Shown here: piece after piece, positions 10,801-20,239 of the stretch | Layout of the letters: each line of letters begins with the position of its first letter | How positions within the stretch are numbered: position 1 is the stretch's first letter | Assembly (NCBI GenBank): GCA_900660155.1 | Contig: CABFPE010000042.1 | Location: 1,580,823-1,618,786, forward strand | Direction: 5' to 3' | Origin: Hofstenia miamia | Lineage: Eukaryota; Xenacoelomorpha; Acoela; Hofsteniidae | Length of the DNA stretch: 37,964 nucleotides | Notes under the pieces: model-generated | What the model saw: only the letters and a program-made list of their open reading frames with translations | What the model was told of the DNA's origin: nothing | Databases searched by the model: none | Position numbers and translations under genes: made by a program

Positions 10801-11611
10801 ACATGAAGGAAAAAATAAATATACCAAGGGCAGAAACTAAACACATGAAGGAAAAAATAAATATACCAAGGGCAGAAACTAAACACACACAGGAAAAAAT
10901 AAATATACCAAGGGCAGAAACTAAACACATTAAGGAAAATATAAATATACCAATGGCAGAAACTAAACACATGAAGGAAAAAATAAATATACCGAGGCCA
11001 GAAACTAAGCACATGAAGAAAAAAATAAGTATACCAAGGGCAGAAACTAAACACATTAAGGAAAAAATAAATATACCAAGGGCAGAAACTAAACACATTA
11101 AGGAAAAATAAATATACCAAAGGCAGAAATTAAACATATGAAGGAAAAAATAAATATACCAAGGGCAGGAACTAAACACACGAAGGAAAAAATAAATATA
11201 CCAAGGGCAGAAACTAAACACATGAAGGAAAAAATAAATATACCAAGGGCAGAAACTAAACACACACAGGAAAAAATAAATATACCAAGGGCAGAAACTA
11301 AACACATTAGGGAAAAAATAAATATACCAATGGCAGAAACTAAACACATGAAGGAAAAAATAAATATACCGAGGCCAGAAACTAAGCACATGAAGGAAAA
11401 AATAAGTATACCAAGGGCAGAAACTAAACACATTATGGAAAAAATAAATATACCAAGTGCAGAAACTAAACACATTAAGGAAAAAATAAATATACAAATG
11501 GCAGAAACTAAACACATGAAGGAAAAAATAAATATACCAATGGCAGAAACTAAGCACACGGAGAAAAAAATAAATATACCAAGAGCAGAAACTAAACACA
11601 CGAAGCATTAA
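10801..11611 (+). repeat. 42-bp minisatellite, 19 full units plus a partial, with 9-unit higher-order repeat
   Basis: Nineteen 42-bp units run from 10801 to 11597, followed by a partial unit. Because 42 is divisible by three, each unit encodes 14 residues in one plus-strand frame, consensus HMKEKINIPRAETK. Unit-specific variants recur nine units later: HTQ in units 3 and 12, an IPMAETK variant in 4 and 13, the RPE variant in 5 and 14, ISIPRA in 6 and 15, HI in 7 and 16. Unit 8 has lost one A, which breaks the frame near 11110. Differences between units are mostly amino-acid changing, which argues against a selected protein. The minus strand is also open for most of the array, a by-product of the period. 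Confidence 0.95.
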
Positions 11612-12067
11612 CATGCTAAATAATTTAACACAAAATTTTATAAATGAAATTTAAGTACAGCCACATCATTAATACAAAATGAAGATGAGAAGTTACTTTT
11701 TTTCTCTCAAGCTAGTACATCAATTTTAAAAAGGTTTATTTCATTCAGGTGAAGTCAATTATTTTTAAAAATAAATGGAAAAATTTGTAAAGACGCTCAT
11801 GTTAAGACTTTTATTATATGTTTAAGAAAGCTATATGTCTATTTGGATAAAAAATACCTTTTGTATATATACATACAATATAAATTTTGTTAAATATAAA
11901 ACAAATTCTGAACAAAAAATATACGATTATTTCAATATACTAGTCCTTTTGATAGTCTGAAACTACAAATGTACACTTTAAAATTATTTATAGTTTGGCT
12001 ATCTAATGTGTGAATATTCACATCTTTTAGCCCCACCTCCTCATTATTCATGAATTAGTTGCGGGTG

Positions 12068-12149
12068 TCATATCCGTGACAGACATGCCCGCCGGGGTCA
12101 AAGGTCAATTTGTGCCACGAAACGGACTCGCTTTTATACTACTTATATA
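12068..12149 (-). repeat. Right inverted arm with TATA box and DR1-like site
   Basis: Inverted copy of 8589-8670. It contains GGGTCAAAGGTCA (a DR1-type site) on the plus strand and TATAAAAG on the minus strand, pointing inward. All three CpGs lost in the left arm are still present. Confidence 0.85.
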
Positions 12150-12761
12150 CACTATTTTGCGAATAAAAAATTTAATAAGCAAATGTACAGATGTTCTGAA
12201 TTTGACAAACATAACAGCATAAGAAATGTAATATAACTATCAAAATTGCAGACAGTTCTTTATTTTTATCAAAGCACACATCCGCAAAAAGTATCAATAT
12301 TTATTATAAGATTCTCACGCCAAAATTGTAGTGTTGAAAAGAACTATTTAACACTAAATAACCCAGGCATTTTGCAATTTGAAATACCTTGGATAATATT
12401 TTTGATAAGGTCATAACTTACTACTCTTATAAAAGAGACATTTAAAATCTAAAGCAACACTGGTTATAGAATTGGCGGCTCTTCTTTCGACGCAATGATA
12501 TCTGACTTTGAGCACGACGTGCCTGAGTGCTCTATTCTATTTTAAGAAAACCGAAAGAATTGGTTACTGTTGTTATTGTTATTGGAATTGAATCATTGAA
12601 CTTAAGCTATTGACCTTTGAAAATTTGTTTTAAGCGAAATGGAATTTTGCAAATGTTTCTGAGATTGTAAGAACAGAAATACTTTTGATCGCATTCGAAA
12701 TATATTTGTTGCATATCTAGTTGTATTATTTTGAGATATGGTCGTCTACAGATAAATTTAC
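12150..12761. other. Intron or intergenic DNA downstream of the PLAT exon
   Basis: If the minus-strand gene continues, this is part of its next intron. I did not find the next PLAT exon (expected phase 0) here. Confidence 0.4.
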
Positions 12762-12925
12762 CTGGAATTCGTCAATTTCACCACTTCGAAATAAATGTGC
12801 GTTGTGGAGAGAAGTTTCATTGTTCAAGTAAACTGTTTCACAGCCCTTGTCTCCATACACGACTAATCTAACATCTGCACCACACGGTTCGTCCCATGTT
12901 TCCAAATTTACGCGCCAAATTTCCA
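12762..12925 (-). CDS. PLAT-domain exon of a LOXHD1-like gene
   Basis: The exon starts after an AG at 12926-12927 and ends at a GTAAAT donor (CCAG|GTAAAT). It is 164 bp: two bases completing a split codon, then 54 codons. The translation carries EIWRVNLETWDEPCGADV, then RLVVYGDKG, NNETSLHNAHLF and RSGEIDEFQ. This is the first two-thirds of a PLAT (LH2) beta-sandwich, with the family's 'GA.A.V.+.+YG.KG' and 'F..G..D.F' signatures. PLAT domains bind membranes or protein partners, and in LOXHD1 occur as long tandem arrays. The domain must finish in a following exon, not found. Acceptor phase 1 matches the donor phase of the exon at 31101-31278. Some uncertainty remains over the acceptor. Confidence 0.75.
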
Positions 12926-14129
12926 CTGCTCGCAACGCGACGGCCATTTCTACATACGGGGTTACTTTCACATATGTAATTAACTTTAATAAATTCTTAA
13001 AAAATGTTAATTGAAGCTAAAATTCAAACCATGAAGGCATCACATACTTATTTTATTCTTAACGTCGAAAATATTTCAAAATTACAATGAAAATGCTATG
13101 TAATGTATTTTCTGTAGAATTATGTATCTCTCTCTATGCACTAGGGAAGTCTCGATTTAGGCGTACAGAGAGCTAGGTAGGTAAAAAACCAATAGTACGG
13201 AGAGCGAGTTATAAATGCTGAAGAATAAAAAACAGCAAATTTTTTATTACTAAAAATGGGAACCCTACTCAAACGGATACATAAAATCAAATTTATTTTT
13301 TATAACAACTTCGATTTTTCAAAAAAATATATGGCATTTAAACTCAGAAATTCACTAACATCAACATCGAATTAAGAATGAAAATTGTGAAATATTACTA
13401 AAAACTAATTATCCATGAATTGCAGAATCATTATACATAGTAAGAAATCAAATCAAATTTAATGAACAAACAAAAACATTATAACATCAATATTTTTAGT
13501 GAATGCAATATATATATATATATATATCATCTTAAGAGTAATTAATTGTAAATATTTTTCCTTCCATATTTGTTTGATGAAAATTTTAAATCGAAACCCG
13601 TCGGATATATATATATATATATATTCAAAGGAGTTTTAAACATTGCATTTGATTTTCAAGTAAATCACAAATGCAATACAACTTTTAGATATCCTTAAAT
13701 TTACTTACTTTAGAAATGTTGCAGCAATTTATTGACAATTAGGAACAATTCAAGTTCTATTGTGGATCACGATTTAAATCTGATTGGGCCTCAATACTCT
13801 ACAATCTATAAATAAAATATACAAAAGGATCAAGGTTGTATAAATAATGATTCATTTGAATTTTGATATTTGGAAGCAATTCAGTCTAATGTATTTTAGG
13901 TCTTCTAAAGGAATCATTTTTATGTTTTCCGACCCTTGAGATATATGAAGGGTGAGAGTGGGCGAAGCTGATCCGTGAAATTGGCAGATCAAAAAAATAT
14001 CCATGCTAGCTATGTGCCGGGGCTGGTAAAAATTAAGTGAACTGTGGAATTAAGTGTCTTATCACAAATTTAGCTAATATTACAAAATAAAATATTTTAA
14101 ATAATTCGACAAAGTCTCTAAATATTATA
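12926..14129. other. Intronic AT-rich DNA with two TA microsatellites
   Basis: TA runs at about 13508-13527 and 13605-13623 are the only recognisable structures. No coding exon or element was identified. Confidence 0.5.
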
Positions 14130-14156
14130 TTTTTTTTTTGATTTTTTCTTGTTAAA

Positions 14157-14162
14157 TTTATT
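14157..14162 (-). terminator. Polyadenylation signal of the non-LTR element
   Basis: AATAAA on the minus strand, shortly before an A-rich stretch at 14130-14150. Confidence 0.6.
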
Positions 14163-14334
14163 AATCAACGTTTAATAACAAACATCAAATAATGAACAAA
14201 TGAGTTTCAAAAAAGCGCATGTTAAAACCAATATCAAGAAGCTTTGTTTTCTACAGGAATATATGAGGCAAATTCCAATTCATCAGTTAATTCCACAGTG
14301 CCAACATTAAAACGATCTTAAACTTGATTTAAAA

Positions 14335-16344
14335 TCACAGCAAAGTAAAGATTTCGTCCATGCGTTCTTGTTTATCTAAAGTCCCTAGTACACAAGCGGC
14401 ATTATGTTGAATAATTATCGATGTTATTGATTGATACAGAAATTCTTTTGCTCGTTTATCGCCAGATATATTTACAAGTTTGTCTCCTAGATCTTTCAAA
14501 AAACTTTTCGTCGAAGGTCCGCAATTTCCTTGAGTATCGAAAGCAAGGGGTTGGAACAAGTAGCCGCTATTGGATATTTCGGTATACTTTGCAGCTTTGC
14601 GTTCCTCGGCCTCTTTGATATGATTAACGTCCCGACAAATGCGACTAGGCGCCAGTGAATCCACAACGGTGACGTCCCACACGAGAGATTGTCCGCGAGA
14701 CCAGGGTATTAAGGTCATTCCGTCTGGTCGTTTCCCATCGCTTCGACATAAACCTGGTGGCTCTAAAACAGAATTGTAACCGGCAGTACCTATTGTGCGT
14801 TTAAAAAAATCATTTAGGTGACTATGTCGGCTAAACCTGCCAGCACTCTTCTTGCAAGATAAACCATGGGTACCTAATTCATCAACAGGTGTTTCACATG
14901 AACAAATATGTTTTTCACAAATTTTAGAGCCCGTACGTAGAGCAAAACTAATTCTAAATTGAGCGTCAGTACATTTTAAACCCAGAGATTTTGATGGCAG
15001 TGCATTCAACCAGGAACCTTGAAATTTGCCTTTAAAGGCGGTTAATCTTTTTTTATTATATTCGTTGCATCCGGAAATGATGTCACTGAAAATTTTTTCA
15101 TGTACCGGTTCCAGCCAATCCTTTTGAAAAGGTGAGCCACAGGGTAAAACAGTGGAGGACACTTGGTTTTGCCATGCACAGAGGGCTGAATTAGAATAAA
15201 TGTCGGGAAATGTCTTTCCATGCAATATATTGCTTATTAGTTTGAAAGATCCAGTCATAGACGCTAAATAAGCTGAAGGGGCAATATTTACAACGGAGGG
15301 GATACCCATTCCACTAAGACGTACGGGTAGCTGTATTTGCATGGAGGCGAGAGCATTTAACCCAATGTTGCATGTCTTTTTCAAACATTCAATTAGACAT
15401 TGATCAATTTTAATTAAAATTTCCTTTTTAAGAAAACAAGGAGCAGTCCTCAAAAAATAGTTCATCTTAGGCACATGTAAACAATTTTTTAAAAGAAAAA
15501 AAGCATAATGTGTGTCAATTTTTTCCAAATTTTTAGCCATATTAGAGAAAGTATTAAGTTTCTCTGATAAACAATTCTCAACAGCCTTATCTCCAATTGG
15601 TGCCCCAAGGATAACTAAGTCCTTTATTTCGGTTTCACTTACGCCAGGGCATACTTCGTAGAATTCTTGCATGATTTTTTTCTTTTTCCCATTAACAGGT
15701 GAACCTAAAAAGACAATTTCACACTTGCTAGGGTTAACAGATAGACCAATTTTTTCAGCTTCCGTTTTGAGATAACTGTACGTAGCAATGACTTTCTGAT
15801 AATTGTCTGCAAAGTTGCCGTCATCAAGGTACCAAACGTTTAAATCACAAGAAAAATTTTGTATAATAGGATTTATTATATCTGAAAAAAGAGGAGGACC
15901 TTCAGGATCTCCTTGCTGAGCTCCTACATTAAATAAAATTATTTGATCACCGAAAAACAGGTATGAGTTTTGCCCATAAGCGTTGTTAGTATAATTAAAA
16001 ATAGCAGGATCCTTTTCGTAAATGGTTAGCAGCAATTTTTCACGGTCAATACAATTAAAAGCATTTTTGAAATCAACTTTGAAAAGCACAAAATTATCGT
16101 CATCAATTGAGTTTATGTAATTCCGAACTGCATGGGCGGCTGATTCACATCCTTTCGGCACTCCATATCCAAGTTGCACATTCTTGTAGCTTGCAATACG
16201 TTCATTTTTTACTAAAAAGCCAGCACATTTAGACGCTAGCCGTCTGAAAGTGTTTCCCACGGCAATAGGTCGAACTCCTCCGTCCTTTTTATTCAAAGCA
16301 GTTAAATTAGCCCCAAAAAACACTGGTCGCACACAAACAGGCAC
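14335..16344 (-). CDS. Reverse transcriptase with C-terminal restriction-like endonuclease, uninterrupted but N-truncated
   Basis: 669 codons without a stop. RT blocks: GANLTALNKKDGGVRPIAVG (about residues 12-31), FKVDFKNAFNCIDREK (motif A Asp, about 93-108), GAQQGDPEGPPLF (motif B, about 140-152) and VWYLDDGNF (motif C with both Asp, about 170-178). A Cys/His cluster follows at about 484-508 (HICSCETPVDELGTHGLSC), then RPDGMTLIPWSRGQ and LVWDVTVVD, the PD-(D/E)xK pattern of the endonuclease in R2-like elements. The protein would nick DNA and copy its RNA there. The first codon is GTG (VPVCVRP), probably not a natural start; an in-frame TAA lies 12 to 15 bases upstream. Motif C is YLDD instead of the commoner F/YADD. 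Exact clade not assigned. Confidence 0.85.
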   Translation of the reverse strand: MPVCVRPVFFGANLTALNKKDGGVRPIAVGNTFRRLASKCAGFLVKNERIASYKNVQLGYGVPKGCESAAHAVRNYINSIDDDNFVLFKVDFKNAFNCIDREKLLLTIYEKDPAIFNYTNNAYGQNSYLFFGDQIILFNVGAQQGDPEGPPLFSDIINPIIQNFSCDLNVWYLDDGNFADNYQKVIATYSYLKTEAEKIGLSVNPSKCEIVFLGSPVNGKKKKIMQEFYEVCPGVSETEIKDLVILGAPIGDKAVENCLSEKLNTFSNMAKNLEKIDTHYAFFLLKNCLHVPKMNYFLRTAPCFLKKEILIKIDQCLIECLKKTCNIGLNALASMQIQLPVRLSGMGIPSVVNIAPSAYLASMTGSFKLISNILHGKTFPDIYSNSALCAWQNQVSSTVLPCGSPFQKDWLEPVHEKIFSDIISGCNEYNKKRLTAFKGKFQGSWLNALPSKSLGLKCTDAQFRISFALRTGSKICEKHICSCETPVDELGTHGLSCKKSAGRFSRHSHLNDFFKRTIGTAGYNSVLEPPGLCRSDGKRPDGMTLIPWSRGQSLVWDVTVVDSLAPSRICRDVNHIKEAEERKAAKYTEISNSGYLFQPLAFDTQGNCGPSTKSFLKDLGDKLVNISGDKRAKEFLYQSITSIIIQHNAACVLGTLDKQERMDEIFTLL

Positions 16345-16510
16345 ATTACCATGATTTTATTTTTTTTTCATATATTTTCTACTTTTCTAGTACTTTGTTA
16401 CTGTTATTTGTAATGTAGCAATTATTGGGCTAAAACTTGAAACCGACTTAGGTCCAAGTAATACGAATGTGGATTGCGGGCCAGTCCAGTACTGCTGTGA
16501 GCAGTAAAAT

Positions 16511-16562
<52 letters not shown>

Positions 16563-16884
16563 CCGAATTACGCAAATTTACTAATGACGAATTAGACAAT
16601 TACTGCAATGAAACTAAATAGTTATATTAAACTATTTTTTATTTATGACATTAACTATAATAATTTTACGATTTTTAAATAACAGTGATGATTGCAGCTA
16701 TTATGAAAAAGTTTCGTATGTTCGGATTCAACAGATTGTTTGCAGATATGATCAATTCCATTTATTTAAATGCAAAACTTCGCTAAATATCATAGAAATG
16801 GTCAGTGCTATAAAATAGCTAGAGTTTCGATTGCAAGGAATCCACGATATTATAAAATCATTAATTTCAGATATGATAATTTTA
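16345..16884. other. Intronic DNA with a TA microsatellite
   Basis: TA repeats interrupted by a single TG occupy about 16510-16559. Nothing else was recognised. Confidence 0.6.
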
Positions 16885-18060
16885 TAGCTGGCTGCAAAAA
16901 ATGAGACTAGAAAAAAGGCATATTATTTTTGAACTACTGAACGTAACAACTCAAGAAAGGTAAGATTTTAAAGATATATTAAAGGACTATAAGTAAAAAG
17001 CATCAAAGTCTAATTTGTTTTCCTCCTGTAGAAATAACTTCATTCAAACGAACTGAAACTGATTTCATTAAATTGGACTTCATTTCAGATGTCAAAATGT
17101 GTTGACTTTCTTGGATTTTTTCTTTTAAATCGGATATATTTTTCGGATTTTTCTTCTCAACGTCATTTTTCAATATCTGCCACACGTTTTCGATTGGAGA
17201 AATATCAGCAGAACTTGGTGGCCATTGCAAAACTGGATATTATTTTCAGAAAACCAATTTTTTGTCTTTGCTGACGTGTGCGGGGTTGCTCCGTCCTGTT
17301 GGAGTATCCATCCATCATCATATAAAGCATCAGCATAAGGCATAAATTCAGCTATAATTTGGCAATATCTTTGACTGTCGATTGTGGCTTTTCCGTCTAA
17401 AATTTTCAAATAGAACCCACGATAGGAAAGTGCTCCCCAAACCATAATTTTTTGGTCAAACTCTTTTGTTGGTCTTGGACATTTCTTTGACGACCACACT
17501 TGTACTTTGTTTCTGTGTAGTTGAAATACGCACTCATCAGTTATCCAAANTCTGCCAATTTTTGTAACTCCACTTTTTTTCAGTGTTCTCTGAACTGTGG
17601 TTTCATGCACAGAGATTTCGGCTTCAGTTTGAAGTCGGTTTGCAATTTTTTTCCCAGAATTATAGGGATTTTTGAGAGCAATTGCGACTGTTTTCTGAAT
17701 GAATTTTCCAATAATTTTTCGAGAGCGTCCACTTCCTTTTCTTCTTTTGAGAGCCTTGTCGAATTTTTTTCAGCTTTCGAAAATAAGTTGATCGAGAAAT
17801 TTGCGATGTCGCAAAGGCGTTTTCAAGCTGTTCCAACGTTTCCATTCCGAAGAAATCAAGTAGAAATTTTGCAAAGCAAAACAATTTCTTTGGCAAGTGT
17901 TTTCAAATAATTAGGAAGTACCAGTTTAACGTTCACCATTTTAACGTTCACAAAATTCTCGTTGTCTTTTATTTTTATAGTTTTCCTCTAAAACGTCTCA
18001 ATACGTTTCCACAAAGCGTGAAAAAATAGATGTTCAGTTTTTTTTTTGCAGCCAACTATA
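16885..18060 (-). mobile_element. Tc1/mariner-type DNA transposon, decayed
   Basis: About 1.18 kb. Left end TAGCTGGCTGCAAAAAA (from 16885) is the inverse of the right end (TTTTTTTGCAGCCAACTATA, 18041-18060), with one difference in the shared core. TA dinucleotides flank both ends, as in the TA target duplication of this superfamily. It encodes a broken DD34E transposase on the minus strand. A partial tandem duplication has added a second right end at about 18735-18754. Confidence 0.8.
17003..17896 (-). pseudogene. Tc1-like DD34E transposase, frameshifted
   Basis: Read on the minus strand in three frames. 17896-17765: N-terminal region (METLEQLENAFATSQISRST), probably the DNA-binding helix-turn-helix part. 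17760-17230: ETTVQRTLKKSGVTKIGR, ITDECVFQLHRNKVQVW (first Asp), MVWGALSYRGFYL and WILQQDGATPHTS (second Asp). 17230-17003: QWPPSSADISPIENVWQ, with the catalytic Glu. Allowing one lost T in the TTTT run near 17233, 34 residues separate the second Asp and the Glu. A second frameshift lies near 17765, and an N at 17550 hides one codon. It would have cut at its terminal repeats and inserted at TA. Inactive. Confidence 0.9.
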
Positions 18061-18510
18061 TTATCGTTGTAATAGTACAAACTCTATTGTGTAAAACTGC
18101 CAAACTAATGGAACAACGTCCAGATTAAACATTTGCAATTATAGTGTGAATATGACTTTCTTTGCATAATTTATGAAAAAAAGTACCCAAACTAAAAATA
18201 AATGAAACTTTTTGCATTTTTTTGAAAATGTGCACAGAGGTATAGATCAAATATGTTAAGATAAGAAAATCTTCTTTTAGGAGAAGTAAATACAAATAAA
18301 TATAACTGATGACTTCTCAAAATAACGTCATTAAAATAATAAAAATTAAACTCTTTGCAAACCTATAAATTTGCAAACAGGTAGGGAATATGATTAATTC
18401 TCGTAATCGTATAGTCGCTATTACAGAATTTGTACCCTGTCCAAGATCTTCCTGAGGTGAATTTTTGCTTAAGAATAAATTTTGTACAAAATTTCAGAAT
18501 TCTGTCAATT
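17818..18510 (+). repeat. First unit of a 693-bp tandem duplication
   Basis: It includes the transposase start, the right terminal repeat of the Tc1-like element and about 450 bp of flanking DNA. It matches the next unit except for small indels near 17922 (ACGTTCACC here, TTGACC in the other unit) and in the T-run before GCAGCC. Confidence 0.9.
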
Positions 18511-19204
18511 CGTTTTCAAGCTGTTCCAACGTTTCCATTCCGAAGAAATCAAGTAGAAATTTTGCAAAGCAAAACAATTTCTTTGGCAAGTGTTTTCAAA
18601 TAATTAGGAAGTACCAGTTTAATTGACCATTTTAACGTTCACAAAATTCTCGTTGTCTTTTATTTTTATAGTTTTCCTCTAAAACGTCTCAATACGTTTC
18701 CACAAAGCGTGAAAAAATAGATGTTCAGTCTCTTTTTTTTTGCAGCCAACTATATTATCGTTGTAATAGTACAAACTCTATTGTGTAAAACTGCCAAACT
18801 AATGGAACAACGTCCAGATTAAACATTTGCAATTATAGTGTGAATATGACTTTCTTTGCATAATTTATGAAAAAAAGTACCCAAACTAAAAATAAATGAA
18901 ACTTTTTGCATTTTTTTGAAAATGTGCACAGAGGTATAGATCAAATATGTTAAGATAAGAAAATCTTCTTTTAGGAGAAGTAAATACAAATAAATATAAC
19001 TGATGACTTCTCAAAATAACGTCATTAAAATAATAAAAATTAAACTCTTTGCAAACCTATAAATTTGCAAACAGGTAGGGAATATGATTAATTCTCGTAA
19101 TCGTATAGTCGCTATTACAGAATTTGTACCCTGTCCAAGATCTTCCTGAGGTGAATTTTTGCTTAAGAATAAATTTTGTACAAAATTTCAGAATTCTGTC
19201 AATT
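18511..19204 (+). repeat. Second unit of the 693-bp tandem duplication
   Basis: Starts at CGTTTTCAAGCTG and ends TCTGTCAATT, directly abutting the first unit. It carries a duplicate right terminal repeat of the Tc1-like element (about 18735-18754) and a dead copy of the transposase start. Near-identity points to a recent event. Confidence 0.9.
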
Positions 19205-19792
19205 TCTTAATATGCTTAATTTTGCTAGATAAGTGTAGCGAGTGTGGTGAAAGGAGCCATTCCCCCCCCCCAATTTCCAAAGTTTGGAGTTCGAAATTGA
19301 GCCTTTTGTTGAAAACATAATAAAATTTGTTCAAAATTATATCGTTTGTATTCTTCAGTAAACGTGAGATTGAAATTGGTCTCTCCAATTTTTTTGTGTA
19401 CTCCACTGTACGCATGACTTCGTAATTGAAGTGAATCGAAAACATTATTCAGTTGTATAATTAGACTAAGCAGATATATCTGTAAATAATCTAAGTAATA
19501 CTTGCATTTTACACATCATCTAGATTTTAATGAAAAAATATTTGTAACTTATTCAATGTGGCATATTTTACATTAATGTATATATATAAAATGAATTTGA
19601 AATATTTTCTCTCTTCCTTCATTTAAATTTTGGTTAATCTTAGAAACACTAGCACACAAAACACCATGCGAGTATGGAAAACCATGCCAATTGCAAACAT
19701 TAACTTACGTACCATCTATAAAGAAACTATTTATTAAAATTCATAAATTCTATTAAAAAATATTAACAAATACACAAATTAAAATAATGTCG
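19205..19792. other. Non-coding DNA including the 3' flank of the Ser-Pro-rich exon
   Basis: A run of C at about 19262-19271 and AT-rich sequence. The part next to 19793 contains the AATAAA described separately. Confidence 0.5.
19730..19735 (-). terminator. Polyadenylation signal after the Ser-Pro-rich exon
   Basis: AATAAA on the minus strand, about 58 bp past the TAG stop at 19793-19795. The spacing fits a real 3' end, although the hexamer is common in DNA this AT-rich. Confidence 0.45.
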
Positions 19793-20070
19793 CTAAGACA
19801 GTGGGGATTTGGCTGGAGAATTAAGTTCATTTTGACTTGGACTTTTGGCATACTCTACGTCCTTCTCACTTAAACTTGGCGATTGTGGATATGATTCATT
19901 ATCATCATCAAGAATTGTTGGCGATTTTATCGGAGAAGTTTCTTGGTTGGGGGACTTAGGATGAGATACCACATTTGAATTGCTCTGAGGAGATTTAGTT
20001 AACTCACCTCCAACTCGTGGCGTCACGCTTGGTGATCGATACTCGCGGCGAGGTCTTTTTGAAGTCCCAA
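19793..20070 (-). CDS. Terminal coding exon with Ser-Pro motifs
   Basis: Minus-strand exon after a TTTTTAG acceptor (20071-20072): two bases of a split codon, 91 codons, then TAG. The product starts GTSKRPRREYRSPSVTPRVG, a basic stretch, and continues with repeated (K/Q)SP motifs in a low-complexity, acidic, Ser/Pro/Asn-rich tail ending SPAKSPLS. SP and KSP sites are typical targets of proline-directed kinases, and the basic start could be a nuclear signal; both are inferences. I do not recognise the family. It lies inside the proposed 18.2-kb intron, on the same strand. Its phase-1 acceptor would accept the donor at 31101, so it is either an alternative 3' end of that gene or the last exon of a nested gene. 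Confidence 0.6.
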
Positions 20071-20239
20071 CTAAAAATCCAAATTATTAAAAGCTATAAA
20101 AAGGTACGTTATAATGTTTTATTTTGTATTTTAATTATTTCGAGTCGTAAATACACTAAACACATTAATCCATAATAATTTAACGGTATCTCCAACACCC
20201 CCACTCAAATATTTACACAAATTTGCTAGTTTATCAATG

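Larger units (their letters stand above)
8589..12149. mobile_element. 3.56-kb block bounded by 82-bp inverted arms; possible non-autonomous element
   Basis: The first 82 bases are repeated in inverted orientation at the end, with three mismatches, all at CpG positions. Between the arms I find no transposase, only AT-rich repeats, a perfect 10-bp hairpin, a diverged tandem duplication and a 42-bp minisatellite. No clear target duplication borders the arms. It could be a large non-autonomous DNA element, or two unrelated copies of a short repeat in opposite orientation. The abrupt end of similarity at the inner edge of both arms fits either view. Confidence 0.5.
14130..16344 (-). mobile_element. 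5'-truncated non-LTR retrotransposon with restriction-like endonuclease
   Basis: On the minus strand, a long open frame (14335-16344) is followed by about 170 bp of 3' untranslated sequence, an AATAAA (14157-14162, complement) and an A-rich tail (14130-14150). This is the layout of a target-primed insertion. The 5' side ends abruptly near the start of conserved RT sequence and just upstream is an in-frame stop in an A-rich run, so the N-terminal part is missing. No target duplication was found. The intact frame makes it clearly younger than the other elements here. It lies in the same orientation as the host gene, within its proposed long intron. Confidence 0.8.

Noticed and set aside
10770..11111. 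Plus-strand minisatellite frame as a real protein-coding gene
   Set aside because: Differences between units are mostly amino-acid changing, unit 8 shifts the frame, and no promoter or splice context was seen.
10801..11611. CRISPR array
   Set aside because: Units are contiguous with no unique spacers and the DNA is eukaryotic.
10779..11614. Minus-strand frames of up to 272 codons (repeats of FSFCPWYIYFFLHV), looking like a multi-pass membrane protein
   Set aside because: They are the complement of the 42-bp minisatellite; the hydrophobic repeats come from the period being a multiple of three.
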